A stretch of 64,000 nt of DNA from Orobanche coerulescens (taxonomy: Eukaryota; Streptophyta; Magnoliopsida; Lamiales; Orobanchaceae): contig JAWKAU010000213.1 in the NCBI GenBank assembly GCA_033398695.1, positions 1-64,000 on the forward strand. The letters are read 5' to 3'. Numbering within the stretch: position 1 is the stretch's first letter; every line of letters begins with the position of its first letter. Shown here one piece after another: positions 33,475 through 44,038 of the stretch. The notes beneath the pieces were generated by a model. That model worked only from the letters and a program-made list of their open reading frames with translations. It did no database searches and was not told where the DNA came from. Made by a program: the position numbers and the translations under genes.

Positions 33475-36400
33475 TGTAATATCCGCAATTTTCGATTTCC
33501 GGTAATTTCTTTTTTCGGTCGAGTCCGCTTTTGACGACTCGCTCATGACCGCTTCGTCATTCCGAGAATGATTAATTCTACACTTTTGACATCCGAGTTC
33601 GTTTGGTGTCGTTCGTTGAGTTCTGTGCTTTTAGCGACTTTTCCGCACTTGAGTTCGATTCTTGCGAATCTCATCCGAATCGTTGTTTGAGTTTCCCGCA
33701 AGTCCGTTTATCTTTGTTGGACGTGTTGTGAACTTCGGTTTGGTTATTCGATCACGTATCGTGATTTTCGGGCCTTTGGGCCATTTTCGTAATTTCCCAA
33801 AGTTTGGGGTAATTACCTTCCGTTGTCGAATTTCGAGCCTTCGGGTGGTCGGAATCGTGTGTCCTACTAGCTCTTAGATTCGTCTTTGTGAGTACTTCGT
33901 AACCGTATCTTGGTTCGTATTCGAGTTCGGGTTTCGTGTCGTTTGTTGAATTAGGATTTCTAAACGGCTTTTCTAGGTATGAGTTCGTCTTTGTTAGATC
34001 ACCATTAATTTTTGGTAACTCCAAAAATTATAAATCTTTGCAATATTATAGAACATCGAGTTAGCTTTCCAATGGTTCAAACGGTGAGTCAATCGGAGTC
34101 CGGACGAGAGAGTTATGGTCGTTTTAGTGAAAGACTGTCAGCTGTCGGCACTGGCCCAGAGCCTTTCGGCCGATAGGGAGGGCCGATAGACTCTCCGCCG
34201 GCATTTGTATAGGGTATCGGTTGGGCCTATCGGCCGATAGGCCGGCCGATAGGTCCCGGCGTGTTACACTATAAATGTGTTGTTTCAACGTAAATCGTTC
34301 ATTTCCTCCCCATTCTTCAACCGTGCTCTAGAGAGAGAGACTTTAGAGGGATAGTTCCTCCATCTATCACTTACTTGTGTAAATTTCTTCATTCCTTTTC
34401 GATCGGGTGGCTCGGATTGCGGATCTAACCCGTGGTTTTGGATTTGAATGCTTGATTCATCAAGAGGTAAGAATTCCTTTAACCCTACCTTTTTGGATAA
34501 TTGGGGATTTTGGGGTTTTGTCCGATTCTTTCCGTTTTGTTGATGGATTGATGATTATTTAGATGTATTATATCATTTCCCTTGTTATTCCATGGTTGGA
34601 TCGTATCGATTCGTTGTTTGAGTTGAGTTCTTGACCGACGCCTTGAAGGTGTCCTAGAAATGTCTTAGAGGGGTTTTCGGGCGTTCTACGATTATTCTTC
34701 CTCGTATAGTCGATGATTTATTGATTGTATGATGTTAGGTCGTGTTTCTTGCGAAGAAACCGCGTTGAACCCTTTCGCTCGCCGCCGTCGTCTTCGTTTC
34801 GATAGCATTGGGCGTTTCGAAGCTTTCCGGTTGAGCCGTGTTCGTCGGAATACTTGCGTACCGATTTTGAGGCAAGTATCTTGTCCATACATTTCATGTT
34901 TCGTAGGCATAATTATTGATAAATGATTTTATGCGAAATCCAATGTTTAATGAACGTAATAAGGGATCGGTATGTTCTCGATAAATGTTGTCTTTCAACA
35001 ATAATTCTTGTAATTCGTGAATATATGTATTCTCGGAATATATGTGTTGGTTTTGTATGTTGAAAGATGCTACGATCACTTTGAGTGAGTTTAATAGACC
35101 GTAATCCTTTGCCGGGGATTACGTAAAGTTATGTGTACTTGTTCGGTAAGAACGTAATGGGTGCGATATTGGTTGTTATTCCTTCGTGAGGAGATTGTGA
35201 CACTTGGTGTTGCTTGGTATTGGTATTTACTTGTGGTTGTGTGACATTAGTTGTGAGTGTACGTCGACTAAAGTGGCCATTCTAGCGAAGTACCTAGCAT
35301 TTGTATGCACATTCTAGTATTCGAATTATGGCTTCCCGTGGCGTTGTGGATGATATGTGTATGTTCACCTAGGGACGGTCCGACGGGGGCTCTAGGGATA
35401 CGTATTGCCGTGAGTGTGCGTATCGTGAACTGTGGTTAGCCACCCAGGGATGTCCGACGGGGCTCTGCGGGGTACGGTGGCCGTGAGTCTCGTACCAGGG
35501 TTAACTTTGAAATGTTTTGTTGGAGAACTGTGATTTTTGGCGTATATTTCGTCTGATTAGGATGGCAGTCCAAATGGTAGGGTACTTAGCTGGAATGGCA
35601 CCAATAAATGTGTTGTGAATGAATTGTCTCTTGGTTGTGATAATTTGGTATGGGTACGTGAGTCATGTGGTTGCTCTGTGCATTGTAGCTCTGTGGTATG
35701 ATGAGTGAGACTGTTGTCATGGTAATGTTGGATACGGTGTAATTTCCACCGGGTATTCTTGCAGTATGTGATGTGGATGATTTGGGTCGTGGACCTGTGT
35801 TGTGATTGGAATGTTATAATTGGGTCGTGGGCCTGTTATCGCTATCGGACTTGTATTTTGAAATAAACGATTGTTGTGCTATGTCCCTAAACATTTGAAA
35901 GGCTTGAAAATTCTTAAATCCCAAACGCGTTTTCAAAAACTCCGAGATCGTAAAATGTTTTGTAAGTTGTAAAATGGTTTTATTCTTATCTTTCGTAATC
36001 TAAATTGTTTTGATCAAGTGAATTATCTCGGAAGTATATTCATGATTTCTATGTTCTTGGGGTATGATTTGTATGGCTGTCTTTGTATTTATACTTGCAC
36101 TAGCAAAACAGTGGAGTTTTGCTAACCCCAGTATTCGGGGTGGATGTCTCAGACAAGGCCCGTGTATTTGCAGTTGGCCGGGAGCAATTCACAGGATCGT
36201 TACGAAGGATGATGGAAGACGGCGATACTAATCACATGAAGACCGGTGTTGAATATTTGGTGATGTTTTGTTTTGTCTTTCCGTTGTGTTTACTTTCCCC
36301 TATGCGGGATTGTTGATTTATGTTAACCCCTGCGTGGGTATGAGTTACGAGAAAGAGTAATGTATGCTCGATGTGTATGTTGTGGTAAAAGACCAAATCG

Positions 36401-36530
36401 GTCTAATGGTTCGTTTGTTAGCCATGTCGGCATGTATAGTGTTAATGTGTTTTCTGTATTTAGCCTGGTAGATCTTCACGGAGGGGGTCTGCGGCGCTGT
36501 AATATTCCCGAAGGGTTTGGGGGTGTTACA
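33475..36530 (+). repeat. Element B right LTR
   Basis: 3056 bp, aligned throughout with the left LTR. It carries a predicted donor AGAG/GTAAGAAT at 34467 and acceptor TATTTGCAG at 36173 (1707 nt), with GTTTTGCTAACCCC and a CCCC-AGTATTC-GGGG hairpin between (36116-36142). Differences from the left copy are mostly single-base indels in homopolymers and at CTG/CAG. Confidence 0.9.
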
Positions 36531-36535
36531 CTTAT
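36531..36535. repeat. Right target-site duplication of element B (cttat)
   Basis: Matches 26733-26737; C's LTR resumes with TGAGGCAGAAAG. Confidence 0.92.
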
Positions 36536-38077
36536 TGAGGCAGAAAGTCTCATACTTTCTGTAATGCCATACGCTAAGTCAGGATTAACGTATGCTAACT
36601 GTTATGGACAGAAGGTGTTGTCCTTCACTGAACTGCCTCTTTAGCGCACGCTATGTGTAGTATTAGCATATGCTATCGGGTTGTTGCAGATGTCCAGTTT
36701 GTTTTCAGGCTCGTTAGTACATGCTAATTATGTGTTAGCGCACGCTAATTGAGACCTGTATAAAAGGATGGACAACCGTTCTTATTCATTTTTTCTTCTA
36801 ATTTCCAACCCTACGGATGAGCGGACGTGAGAGAGGCAATCTTGAGGCGATTTGGTGCAACCTTTCATTATCTATCCCCATTTTTGGTTTGACAACAGAG
36901 ATTATACAACATCTAATACGTTTCTTCCTTCTGAATCGAAGAAAATTACTTAGAACTCTAGTTTGGGGAATTTTTGCGGGGTTTTCTTAGATTCATCCAT
37001 TGAATTCATTTTGGAGCTTGAAATCCTTGAGATTATGAAGTAATTACTCCGTATCCACGTTTCTCTTACGATTATATGAATGTTTTTTATATTACGTGGG
37101 TTTGAGAGGGTTTGGATGATTTCCAAACTCTATGTGAATATTCCTGAAGAATTGTGAATCGTAGACGGGATTTTTGGGAGTTCTTTCTTGTGAATTGAGT
37201 ATTGATTGTTGATTATCGTATTCCTTACGAATCGTTTAGGGCCGGAAGTCTGTTCTTGGACCAATTGAGCTTGAATACCTTTTCCCTTCGATTCAATATG
37301 TCTGAAAGGCAAGCATATGTTTATAATGATATGTTCTTGACTTTGAATTTGAAGTGTATGTATTGTGTGTGAGTATATGTTCACTCCGAGATGGGATGAC
37401 GGGTCCTCTGAGGGGTTGTTGCTTCTGGTGCGATCCATGAACATCTTTGGGTTAACCACTTCAGGACGGGCCGACGGATCCTCTGAGGGGTCGCTGCTTC
37501 TAGTACGATCCGCGGTTAATCACGTATATGTTTGAAATGTGAAATGATATGAGACTTTGTTATTTCGAAATACTAGTCTTGAATTTTATGAGATGATTTT
37601 ATGCTTACTTTAACGTTCAAGAAATATTACTTCATATTCGATATACTTGCACTAGCTATCCACGGCTAACCCCATACGGGAGAAGTACGTTTCATGTATT
37701 TCAGGTTCCAGACGAGCAGACGAGCAGCTACCGGGTCGGTGCGAAGATGATGGGCAAGAGTGATGTTGTGTCACTTCATTTTCTGTACTATTTATGTTCT
37801 CTATCTGAGATGTTGTATCCTTCATGAATTTTAGTACTTGAGTACTATTGGATGTTTTCTTGTTGTTTCGCTTGTATTATTTTGGGACTAATTCCCAATG
37901 ACTTTTACTCTGTCCGGCTTGATTTTTACTTTGGACATTAATTCTTATCTTCTTAAGTTTGATTATGTCTGGACTTTGTAGGTCAAAGTTCATGGTTATG
38001 TGTACGTATAGTCTTGTGGGCCCCATGAAGGGGCTCGCGGTGCTGTAATATACCCTGAATATATTGGGGGTGTTACA
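36536..38077 (+). mobile_element. Element C left LTR, third piece (promoter to LTR end)
   Basis: Palindrome sites start near 36565, 36586, 36642, 36664, 36715 and 36736. TATA TGTATAAAAGG follows at 36757, then a donor-like GAA/GTAATT at 37040. Two leader units with a GGCCGACGG core lie at 37391-37520, the GGCTAACCCC block at 37645-37683, and acceptor TATTTCAG/G at 37704. It ends GTGTTACA. Confidence 0.88.
36757..36767 (+). promoter_or_regulatory. TATA box of element C left LTR
   Basis: TGTATAAAAGG lies 10 bp after the last palindrome site (36736-36747). The right LTR has GTATATAAGG at 43961. Confidence 0.7.
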
Positions 38078-38082
38078 GAATA

Positions 38083-38094
38083 TGTTATCAAATC
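38083..38094 (+). other. Degenerate primer binding site of element C
   Basis: TGTTATCAAATC is five bases after the LTR end. It matches TGGTATCAGAGC imperfectly, with G-to-A and G-to-T decay. The hairpin TTAGG...CCTAGG follows at 38095-38115. Confidence 0.65.
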
Positions 38095-38196
38095 TTAGGT
38101 TTATGGATACCTAGGTTGTCGGTCTCTTTGTGTTGAATTGAGTCATCGTTTGTATACAGTATCACTACAATGCCACCATCTCAGTACGACCGGTGC

Positions 38197-38324
38197 TCGT
38201 AAGTTATCCTTATCTCTCTTCTCTCTTCTTTTATGTATCGTCTTCGAATTTGTACCTTTGGTAATCGTCACCTCGATGGTGTGTAATCTGAACTGTGCTC
38301 ACAAATATTATCATTGTTCCTCAG
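38197..38324 (+). other. Predicted pre-gag intron of element C
   Basis: Donor CTC/GTAAGTTATCC at about 38199 and acceptor ATTGTTCCTCAG at 38324, one base before the gag ATG at 38326, with a pyrimidine-rich interior. Same position and similar size to the intron in array A. Confidence 0.5.
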
Positions 38325-38325
38325 A

Positions 38326-39153
38326 ATGTCCATGAGTAGAGGATGCGGAGGCGGATGCAGTCGCAGTCGTGGGCGTGGCACAGCCGGTGGGGCGGACATG
38401 TCTTTCAGTGCTGACGTTGGTTCGACCACTACTACTTTATCGAACTCAGTGCATCCAAGTACAGATGGTCAGCAGGACCAGTCGGACGGCTAAGAAAATA
38501 ATGAGGATGTCGGTGTTGTGAACATTTTTCAGCAGGTGGCAAATCAAATGGCTCTCTTGACCCATACGATCCAACAGAATAACCCAAGCCCGACAGCTAA
38601 TACGGGTGCGGAAAGATGGCTCCAGGATGTAGTCTGTATGCATCCTCCATAGTTTATTGGTGATACTGATCCGGCTAGTTGTGAAAGCTGTCTTTTCGAG
38701 ATGGAAAAAGTTTTTGAAGCAGTTGGTTATCCCGAGGCGAGAAGAGTGCCCCTGGCTCAATATTTCCTTGCCAAGGAAGCTGCAACTTGGTGGCAGGCAG
38801 TTAAGCCTCAAGCTCATGTTGCTTCTTGGGATGAGTTCAAGAACTTGATGGAGGCCGAGTTTTGTCCTTGTCCAGTTCAAGAGAGCAGAATCCGAGCCTT
38901 TTTCGAGGCTAAGCCACAAGACATCTCAATTTCACAAGCAATAGTTGAGTACAACCAAAAGTTAGTCCATGTGAAGAATCTGGTGCGCGATGAGCATGAT
39001 AAGATCTGCCATTTCGATATGCAGATGAAGACAGAGATCTGGAACTATATGGCCGGGTTCGCCTGCACCACACTGAGAGAGTATCAAGACAAGGCACTGG
39101 TCTATGATTTGTTGAAATCGGCGACTGAGGCAACTACCGAACAGAAGAAATAG
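38326..39153 (+). pseudogene. Element C gag (broken)
   Basis: From ATG at 38326 one frame runs to TAG 39151, with internal TAA (near 38491) and TAG (near 38652). It shows an Arg-Gly-rich N-terminus, then capsid (TWWQAVKPQAH, YMAGFACTTLREYQDKAL), close to array A's gag. After the stop the frame continues to about 39350. There the first zinc knuckle has lost its cysteines (the Cys-x2-Cys reads YFNY), so RNA binding would be gone. Confidence 0.85.
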
Positions 39154-40213
39154 AAAACCACGGGGAACTTTTCTGGTAACAAGAGTAGTAATTTTCAGAG
39201 ATCCCATTCAGTTAACCATTATGTCGGCAAGTGGTCACATTCTTCTAGGAGTGGGAAGAGTTTTCATTCTGCTCCGGGTGCCTCGACTCGCGAGATGACA
39301 TACTTTAATTACAATCGTACTGGCCGCATCAACCATGAGCGCCATTTCCACCTCTGAGATGTAATACTTGCGGTCAGATGGGTCAGATAAGACCTTTGAT
39401 ACTCAAGATTCTGCCCCAGTACTTAGAGAGATGACTGTGAATCAATGTCAGTTATCCAGCCACAGTAGATTTTCTATAGAGGCCGGGGATGGGTCAGTCC
39501 ATTAGAGGGGGAGATTCTAATGCTGATTCGATACATCCATGAGTTTACAAGATGCGTCGAGTGGATGATATCAATGCAGCGGTGGCCTCAGGTACCATCA
39601 TATTCTATCTCATCCAGTGCTAGTGCTATTTGATTCTGGTGCTACACATTTCTTCATCTCCTTAGATTTGTGTATGCCGTTTGAGTATTGATTGCATAAC
39701 GGCTTGTGAGTCGTTTATTGTGAGACTCCCTAATGGGGGATAAAATCGTGGATAATCGCGAGATTAGAAATTATCTATTGAGCAAAGTAGGTGTTGACTG
39801 GTTTTCGAATTTGATTGTGGTTGATATCGAGGGTGAGGACTTGATCCTCGATTTAGCTCGAGAATCACGGAGCGATTATGAACTATCGCACTAAGGTTAT
39901 CACTATGATGATTGAGGATGGTTCCGAGTACTCTTTTGTGGGACGTAATCTAGATAAGAATAAATTGCTTATTAGCACCATGAATGTCGTGAAACTCCTG
40001 AATAAAGGTTGCATGGGCTATTGGTGTCATGCTTTGAAGACGGATGAGGGTAGAATCGATTTTTCTTCGATCCTAGTCGTTAATGAGTATCCAGATGTTT
40101 TTCCAGATGATTTTCCTGGATTATCGCCAGATCGTGAGATAGAATTTTCTATTGAATTAGAGCCTAACGTGGAACCGATTTCTAAGGCGCCTTATTGCAT
40201 GGCACTTTCATAA
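39154..40213 (+). pseudogene. Element C zinc knuckle, protease and linker remnant
   Basis: The protease DSGA motif is at 39632-39643, with several frameshifts between 39360 and 39877. 39878-40213 is an open linker (YWCHALKTDEG, VFPDDFPGLSPDREIEF) reaching the start of reverse transcriptase, where the copy is joined to a much later RT position. Confidence 0.8.
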
Positions 40214-40932
40214 ATACAGGAGTCATGCAGTTGATGAACAAGACATTTAGCGAGTATCTTGATAGATGTGTTTTCGTCTTCATTGACGATATTCTGATTA
40301 ATTCTCGAGATGAAAAGGAGCATGCCCAACACTCGCGTCTAATATTAGACATTTTGAGAGCTCAGCACCTTTATGCGAAGTTCTCAAAATGTGAATTCTG
40401 GATGAAGGAGGTTATCTTTATCGGCCATGTGATATTGGCCGAAAGAGTTCGTGTGGACCTGCAAAAGATTGAAGCAGTGTTAGATTGGACACTGCCTAAA
40501 AATGTAAAGGAAGTTCGTAGCTTTTTGGGTCTTGCGTGGTACTATCGTCGGTTTGTCGAGGGGTTCTATAAACTTGCTCGATCGCTTACACAGTTGCTCC
40601 AGAAGACGGAAAAGTTTGTTTGGACTGTTGAGAGACAGCAATGCTTTGATGAACTGAAGAAGCATTTGACGTCAGTGCCGGTTTTGGCTTTACCGCAAGG
40701 TAATGAGAGTTTTGCAGTATATAGTGACGCTTTAGATCAGGGACTCGGGTGTGTGCTTATGCAACACGATAAGACAATAGCATTTGCGTCGCGGCAGTTG
40801 AAGTTGTATGAGACGAATTATCCTACTCACGACTTGGAATTGGCAGCAGTCGTGTTTGCACTAGTGATTTGGCGGCATTATTTAGACAAAAAATCCTTCT
40901 ATTCTAAAAGAGGAATGGATCTTCGTGTCTGA
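40195..40932 (+). pseudogene. Element C RT (N-terminal half deleted) and RNase H
   Basis: Just after the [14 protein letters not shown] RT start, the sequence jumps to VMQLMNKTF. About 115 residues, including the first catalytic aspartate region, are missing compared with array A. Retained are [32 protein letters not shown] and RNase H up to VIWRHYL. A frameshift follows near 40885. Confidence 0.88.
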
Positions 40933-42650
40933 TCTATATGGATCACAAGAGTTTGATATATATTTTCAATCAGAAAGAGTTAAATATGAGACAACGCCGT
41001 TGGTTGGAATTGATAAAAGATTACGACTTGCAAATTCTTTACCATCCGAGAAAGGCAAACATCATCGCAAATGCGTTGAGCTAAAAAACGGCATCACTAC
41101 AGATGCTCGAGATCCTTACACCTCAAGAAAAGATTCGGCAAGAATTGATCGAACATGGAATACAATTTGGCTTCTGTGGGTGCAAGGACAATTGTGTACC
41201 CTCGAAATTACTTGATCTTTATTTGATGATATCAAAAGAAAGCAGTGGAGTGACCCAATGATTATTCAACTGAAGGAAGATGTGATTAAAAGGAAAGCTC
41301 CTCATTTTATGGTCCATGAGGAGAATATTTTGAGATTCCAGTATAGACTTTGTGTACTGAATGACTTAGAGTTGGGGCAAAAGATACTTGGAGAAGCCCG
41401 TGTTATGCCTTACTCAATCCATCCGGGGACGAGTAAGATGTACAAAGATTCGAAGCGAATTTTTTGGTGGAATAATATGAAAAATGATGTCACATTGTTT
41501 GTTTTGCTATATTTGACTTGCCAACAAGTCAAAATCGAGCATCAACGACCAGCAGGGTTGTTGAAGCCGCTTTCTATTCCCGAGTGGAAGTGGAAAGACA
41601 TTTTCATGGACTTTATCACTGGAATACGGAGGACTAAAGCTGGAATGAATATGATTTGGGTAATAGTCGATCGATTAACCAAGTCGGCACATTTCCTTGG
41701 TATTAAGGACACTTGGGGACCAGAGAGGCTGGCTCGGAAATTTATAACAGAGATTGTGAGATTGCATGGTACACCTAAAACTATCGTATTTGATCGAGAT
41801 GGCTATTTTCTATCATATTTATGGCAGGCGGTCCATCAGGCCTTAGGTACCGAGTTGAAGTTGAGTACATCTATTCATCCATAGTCAGACGGTCAGACTG
41901 AGCGGACGATTCAGACATCAGAGGATATGTTGCGGGCTTGTGCCCTATACTAGAGCAGTGAATGGGAACTACATTTACCGTTGATTGAGTTTACTTATAA
42001 TAACAGTTGGCATGCATCGATTCAAATGCCCCCCTTCGAAAAACTTTATGGTAGGCGATGTAGATCGCCATTCTGTTGCAATGAGGCCTCGGAGTTAATT
42101 GGGACAGAATCGAATATGTTAATCGAAACTAAGGAGAAGATTTTTACCTTTCGAGACCGTTTATTGACTGCCCAGAGTCGACAGAAATCATATGCTGATA
42201 TTCACCGTCGACCCTTGGAGTTGGAGATCATGTTTTGCTCAAGGTGTCTCCGACGAAGGGAGTTTTCCATTTCGAGAACAAAGGGAAACTTAGTCCGAGA
42301 TATATCAGATATATGTCAGACCATTTGAGATTTTAGACAGGGTTGGAGAATTGGCTTATCTCTTGGCACTACCTCCAACTTGAGTCGTCCATAATTTTTT
42401 TCATGTTTCTCAATTGAGAAAGTATGTACCGGATCCGAGTCATATTATCGATTACGGTGAGATCGATGTAGCCGAAGATGTTACCTTTGAAGAAAGACCG
42501 GTGAAGATCCTTGAGCGTAGAGAGAAACAACTCAGGCACAAAGTCATTCCGCTAGTCAAGGTATAATGGTCGAGGCATAGAGCCGAGGAAGCGACTTGGG
42601 AGACAGACGAGAAGATGCGTGTGAGATACCCCGAACTTTTTGTTTATTGA
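40933..42650 (+). pseudogene. Element C RNase H tail, integrase and chromodomain
   Basis: The RNase H tail is scattered at 40933-41215. 41258-41884 is an open integrase with SIHPGTSKMY, CQQVKIEHQRP, MDFITGIRR and the FDRDGYF aspartate, ending at TAG where array A has CAG (HPQ). A second block at 41981-42328 carries YNNSWHASI and YGRRCRSP. The chromodomain (about 42480-42650) has WSRH and EEATWE with TAA in place of a Gln codon. Inactive. Confidence 0.85.
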
Positions 42651-43025
42651 GTTTCGGGACGAAACTTTCTTTTAGAGGGGGACAACGTAATATCCGTACT
42701 TTTCTACTTTTGGTAATTTTCACTTTTAGTGCTTTTCCATTTTTGACGACTCGCTTGTGATCATTTCGATGTTTTGAAACTATCTCATTCTGCACTTTTT
42801 GCTATTTGAACGGTTTTCGAGGCTGTTTTAATTGAATTCGTGAAATATTATGACTTTTCCGCATTTAGTTTCGATTTTGGTAAATCTTGATTGAAACTAT
42901 CATTTCGATATTTCTACAAGTTCGTTTAATATTATCAGATCTGTTGTGGGCTTTGATATTATTGTTTAACCCCGAATCGTGTTTTCCAATGTTTAGGCCG
43001 TTTTTCCCAAAGTTTTGGGTGTAGT

Positions 43026-43496
43026 TAGGGATGTCAATGAGTCGGTTAGGGTATGAGTATGCCTCCTCCATACCATACCTTATTTGATTCGGATCAGTCG
43101 GGTATTACCCATCGGGTAATCGGGTACCCAATGGGTATTCGGGTACCCGTATACCCTATATTTAAGAATGTAAATATTTTTTAATATATATCATATATAC
43201 ATATAATGTAATTAATAAATCAATTTAGTATAGTAAATATTTAAAATATAATATTTTATATAATAATATATATAATATAACATAATATAATCTTTATGTA
43301 TTATATATAATAAAAATATATTTGTATAATTCAAACGGGTACGCGGGTCGTGTAATCGGGTCGGGTAATCGGATAATATACTATACCCATATCCTACCCG
43401 TACCCGATCATAAAATTTCGGGTTCGGCCGATACCCGACGCGATTTCGGGTTTATCCGACGGGTAGTATCGGGTACGGATAAAGTTGACATCTCTA
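43026..43496. mobile_element. hAT-like MITE (471 bp)
   Basis: Inverted termini TAGGGATGTCAA and TTGACATCTCTA differ by one base. The flanks GGTGTAGT (43018-43025) and GGTGTATT (43497-43504) look like an 8-bp duplication with one change, typical of hAT. C's left LTR at about 26516 has the empty site GGGTGTATTC. The arms are rich in CGGGTA/TACCCG words that can fold back; the middle (43150-43320) is AT-rich. No ORF, so mobilised in trans. Confidence 0.85.
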
Positions 43497-44033
43497 GGTG
43501 TATTCTTCTATATTTGTTTTTCGTACCCTAAGGTGGTCGGAATCATATATTGGTTTGGTACTCGAATTCGTATTTTGACGCTCTTCCTAAGCGCTTCATT
43601 GAACGTTGTCAATCTTTGAGTTTTGCGTTGTCCGGAGCTTGTTCGGGCTGACTGGGTTTCACATTTGAGTTGCTGCGCACAAGTAATTAGCGCACACTAT
43701 TTAACTTAATAGTGCACGCTAAGTTGTTGAGGCAGAAAGTCTCATACTTTCTGTAATGCCACGCTGGCGCACACCTAAGTCGGGATTAGCGTACGTTAAC
43801 TGTTATGGACAGAAGGTTCTGTCCTTTACTGAATTGCCTCTTTAGCGCATGCTATGTGTAGTATTAGCGTACGCTAACGGGTTGTTGCAGAGTGTCCAGT
43901 TCGTTTTCAGGCTAGTTAGCACACGCTAATCGTTGAGTTAGCGCATGCAAATTAAGACCTGTATATAAGGATGGACAACCGTGTTCTTATTCATTTCTTC
44001 TTCTCATTTCCAACCCTACGGATGAGCGGGCGC

Positions 44034-44038
44034 GATAG
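44034..44038. repeat. Left target-site duplication of element F (gatag)
   Basis: gatag recurs at 53501-53505. C's left LTR at about 36830 has a related uninterrupted sequence. Confidence 0.9.

Larger units (their letters stand above)
26738..36530 (+). mobile_element. Element B: non-coding LARD-like LTR retrotransposon
   Basis: 9793 bp, TG...CA ends, cttat duplications. The left LTR is 26738-31207 (3.06 kb once the solo LTR is removed), the interior 31208-33474, the right LTR 33475-36530 (3056 bp). The interior has a primer site and polypurine tract but no coding capacity, so this is a large non-autonomous derivative. The primer-site region, the TTTCGGGACGAAAC word and the LTR leader features tie it to the chromoviruses here, which could supply proteins in trans. 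Confidence 0.9.

Noticed and set aside
26738..36530. 27-31 kb and 33.5-36.5 kb look like a segmental duplication
   Set aside because: They are the two LTRs of element B; TG/CA ends, TSDs, primer site and polypurine tract explain the similarity. The same holds for 44-47.6 kb and 50-53.5 kb (element F).
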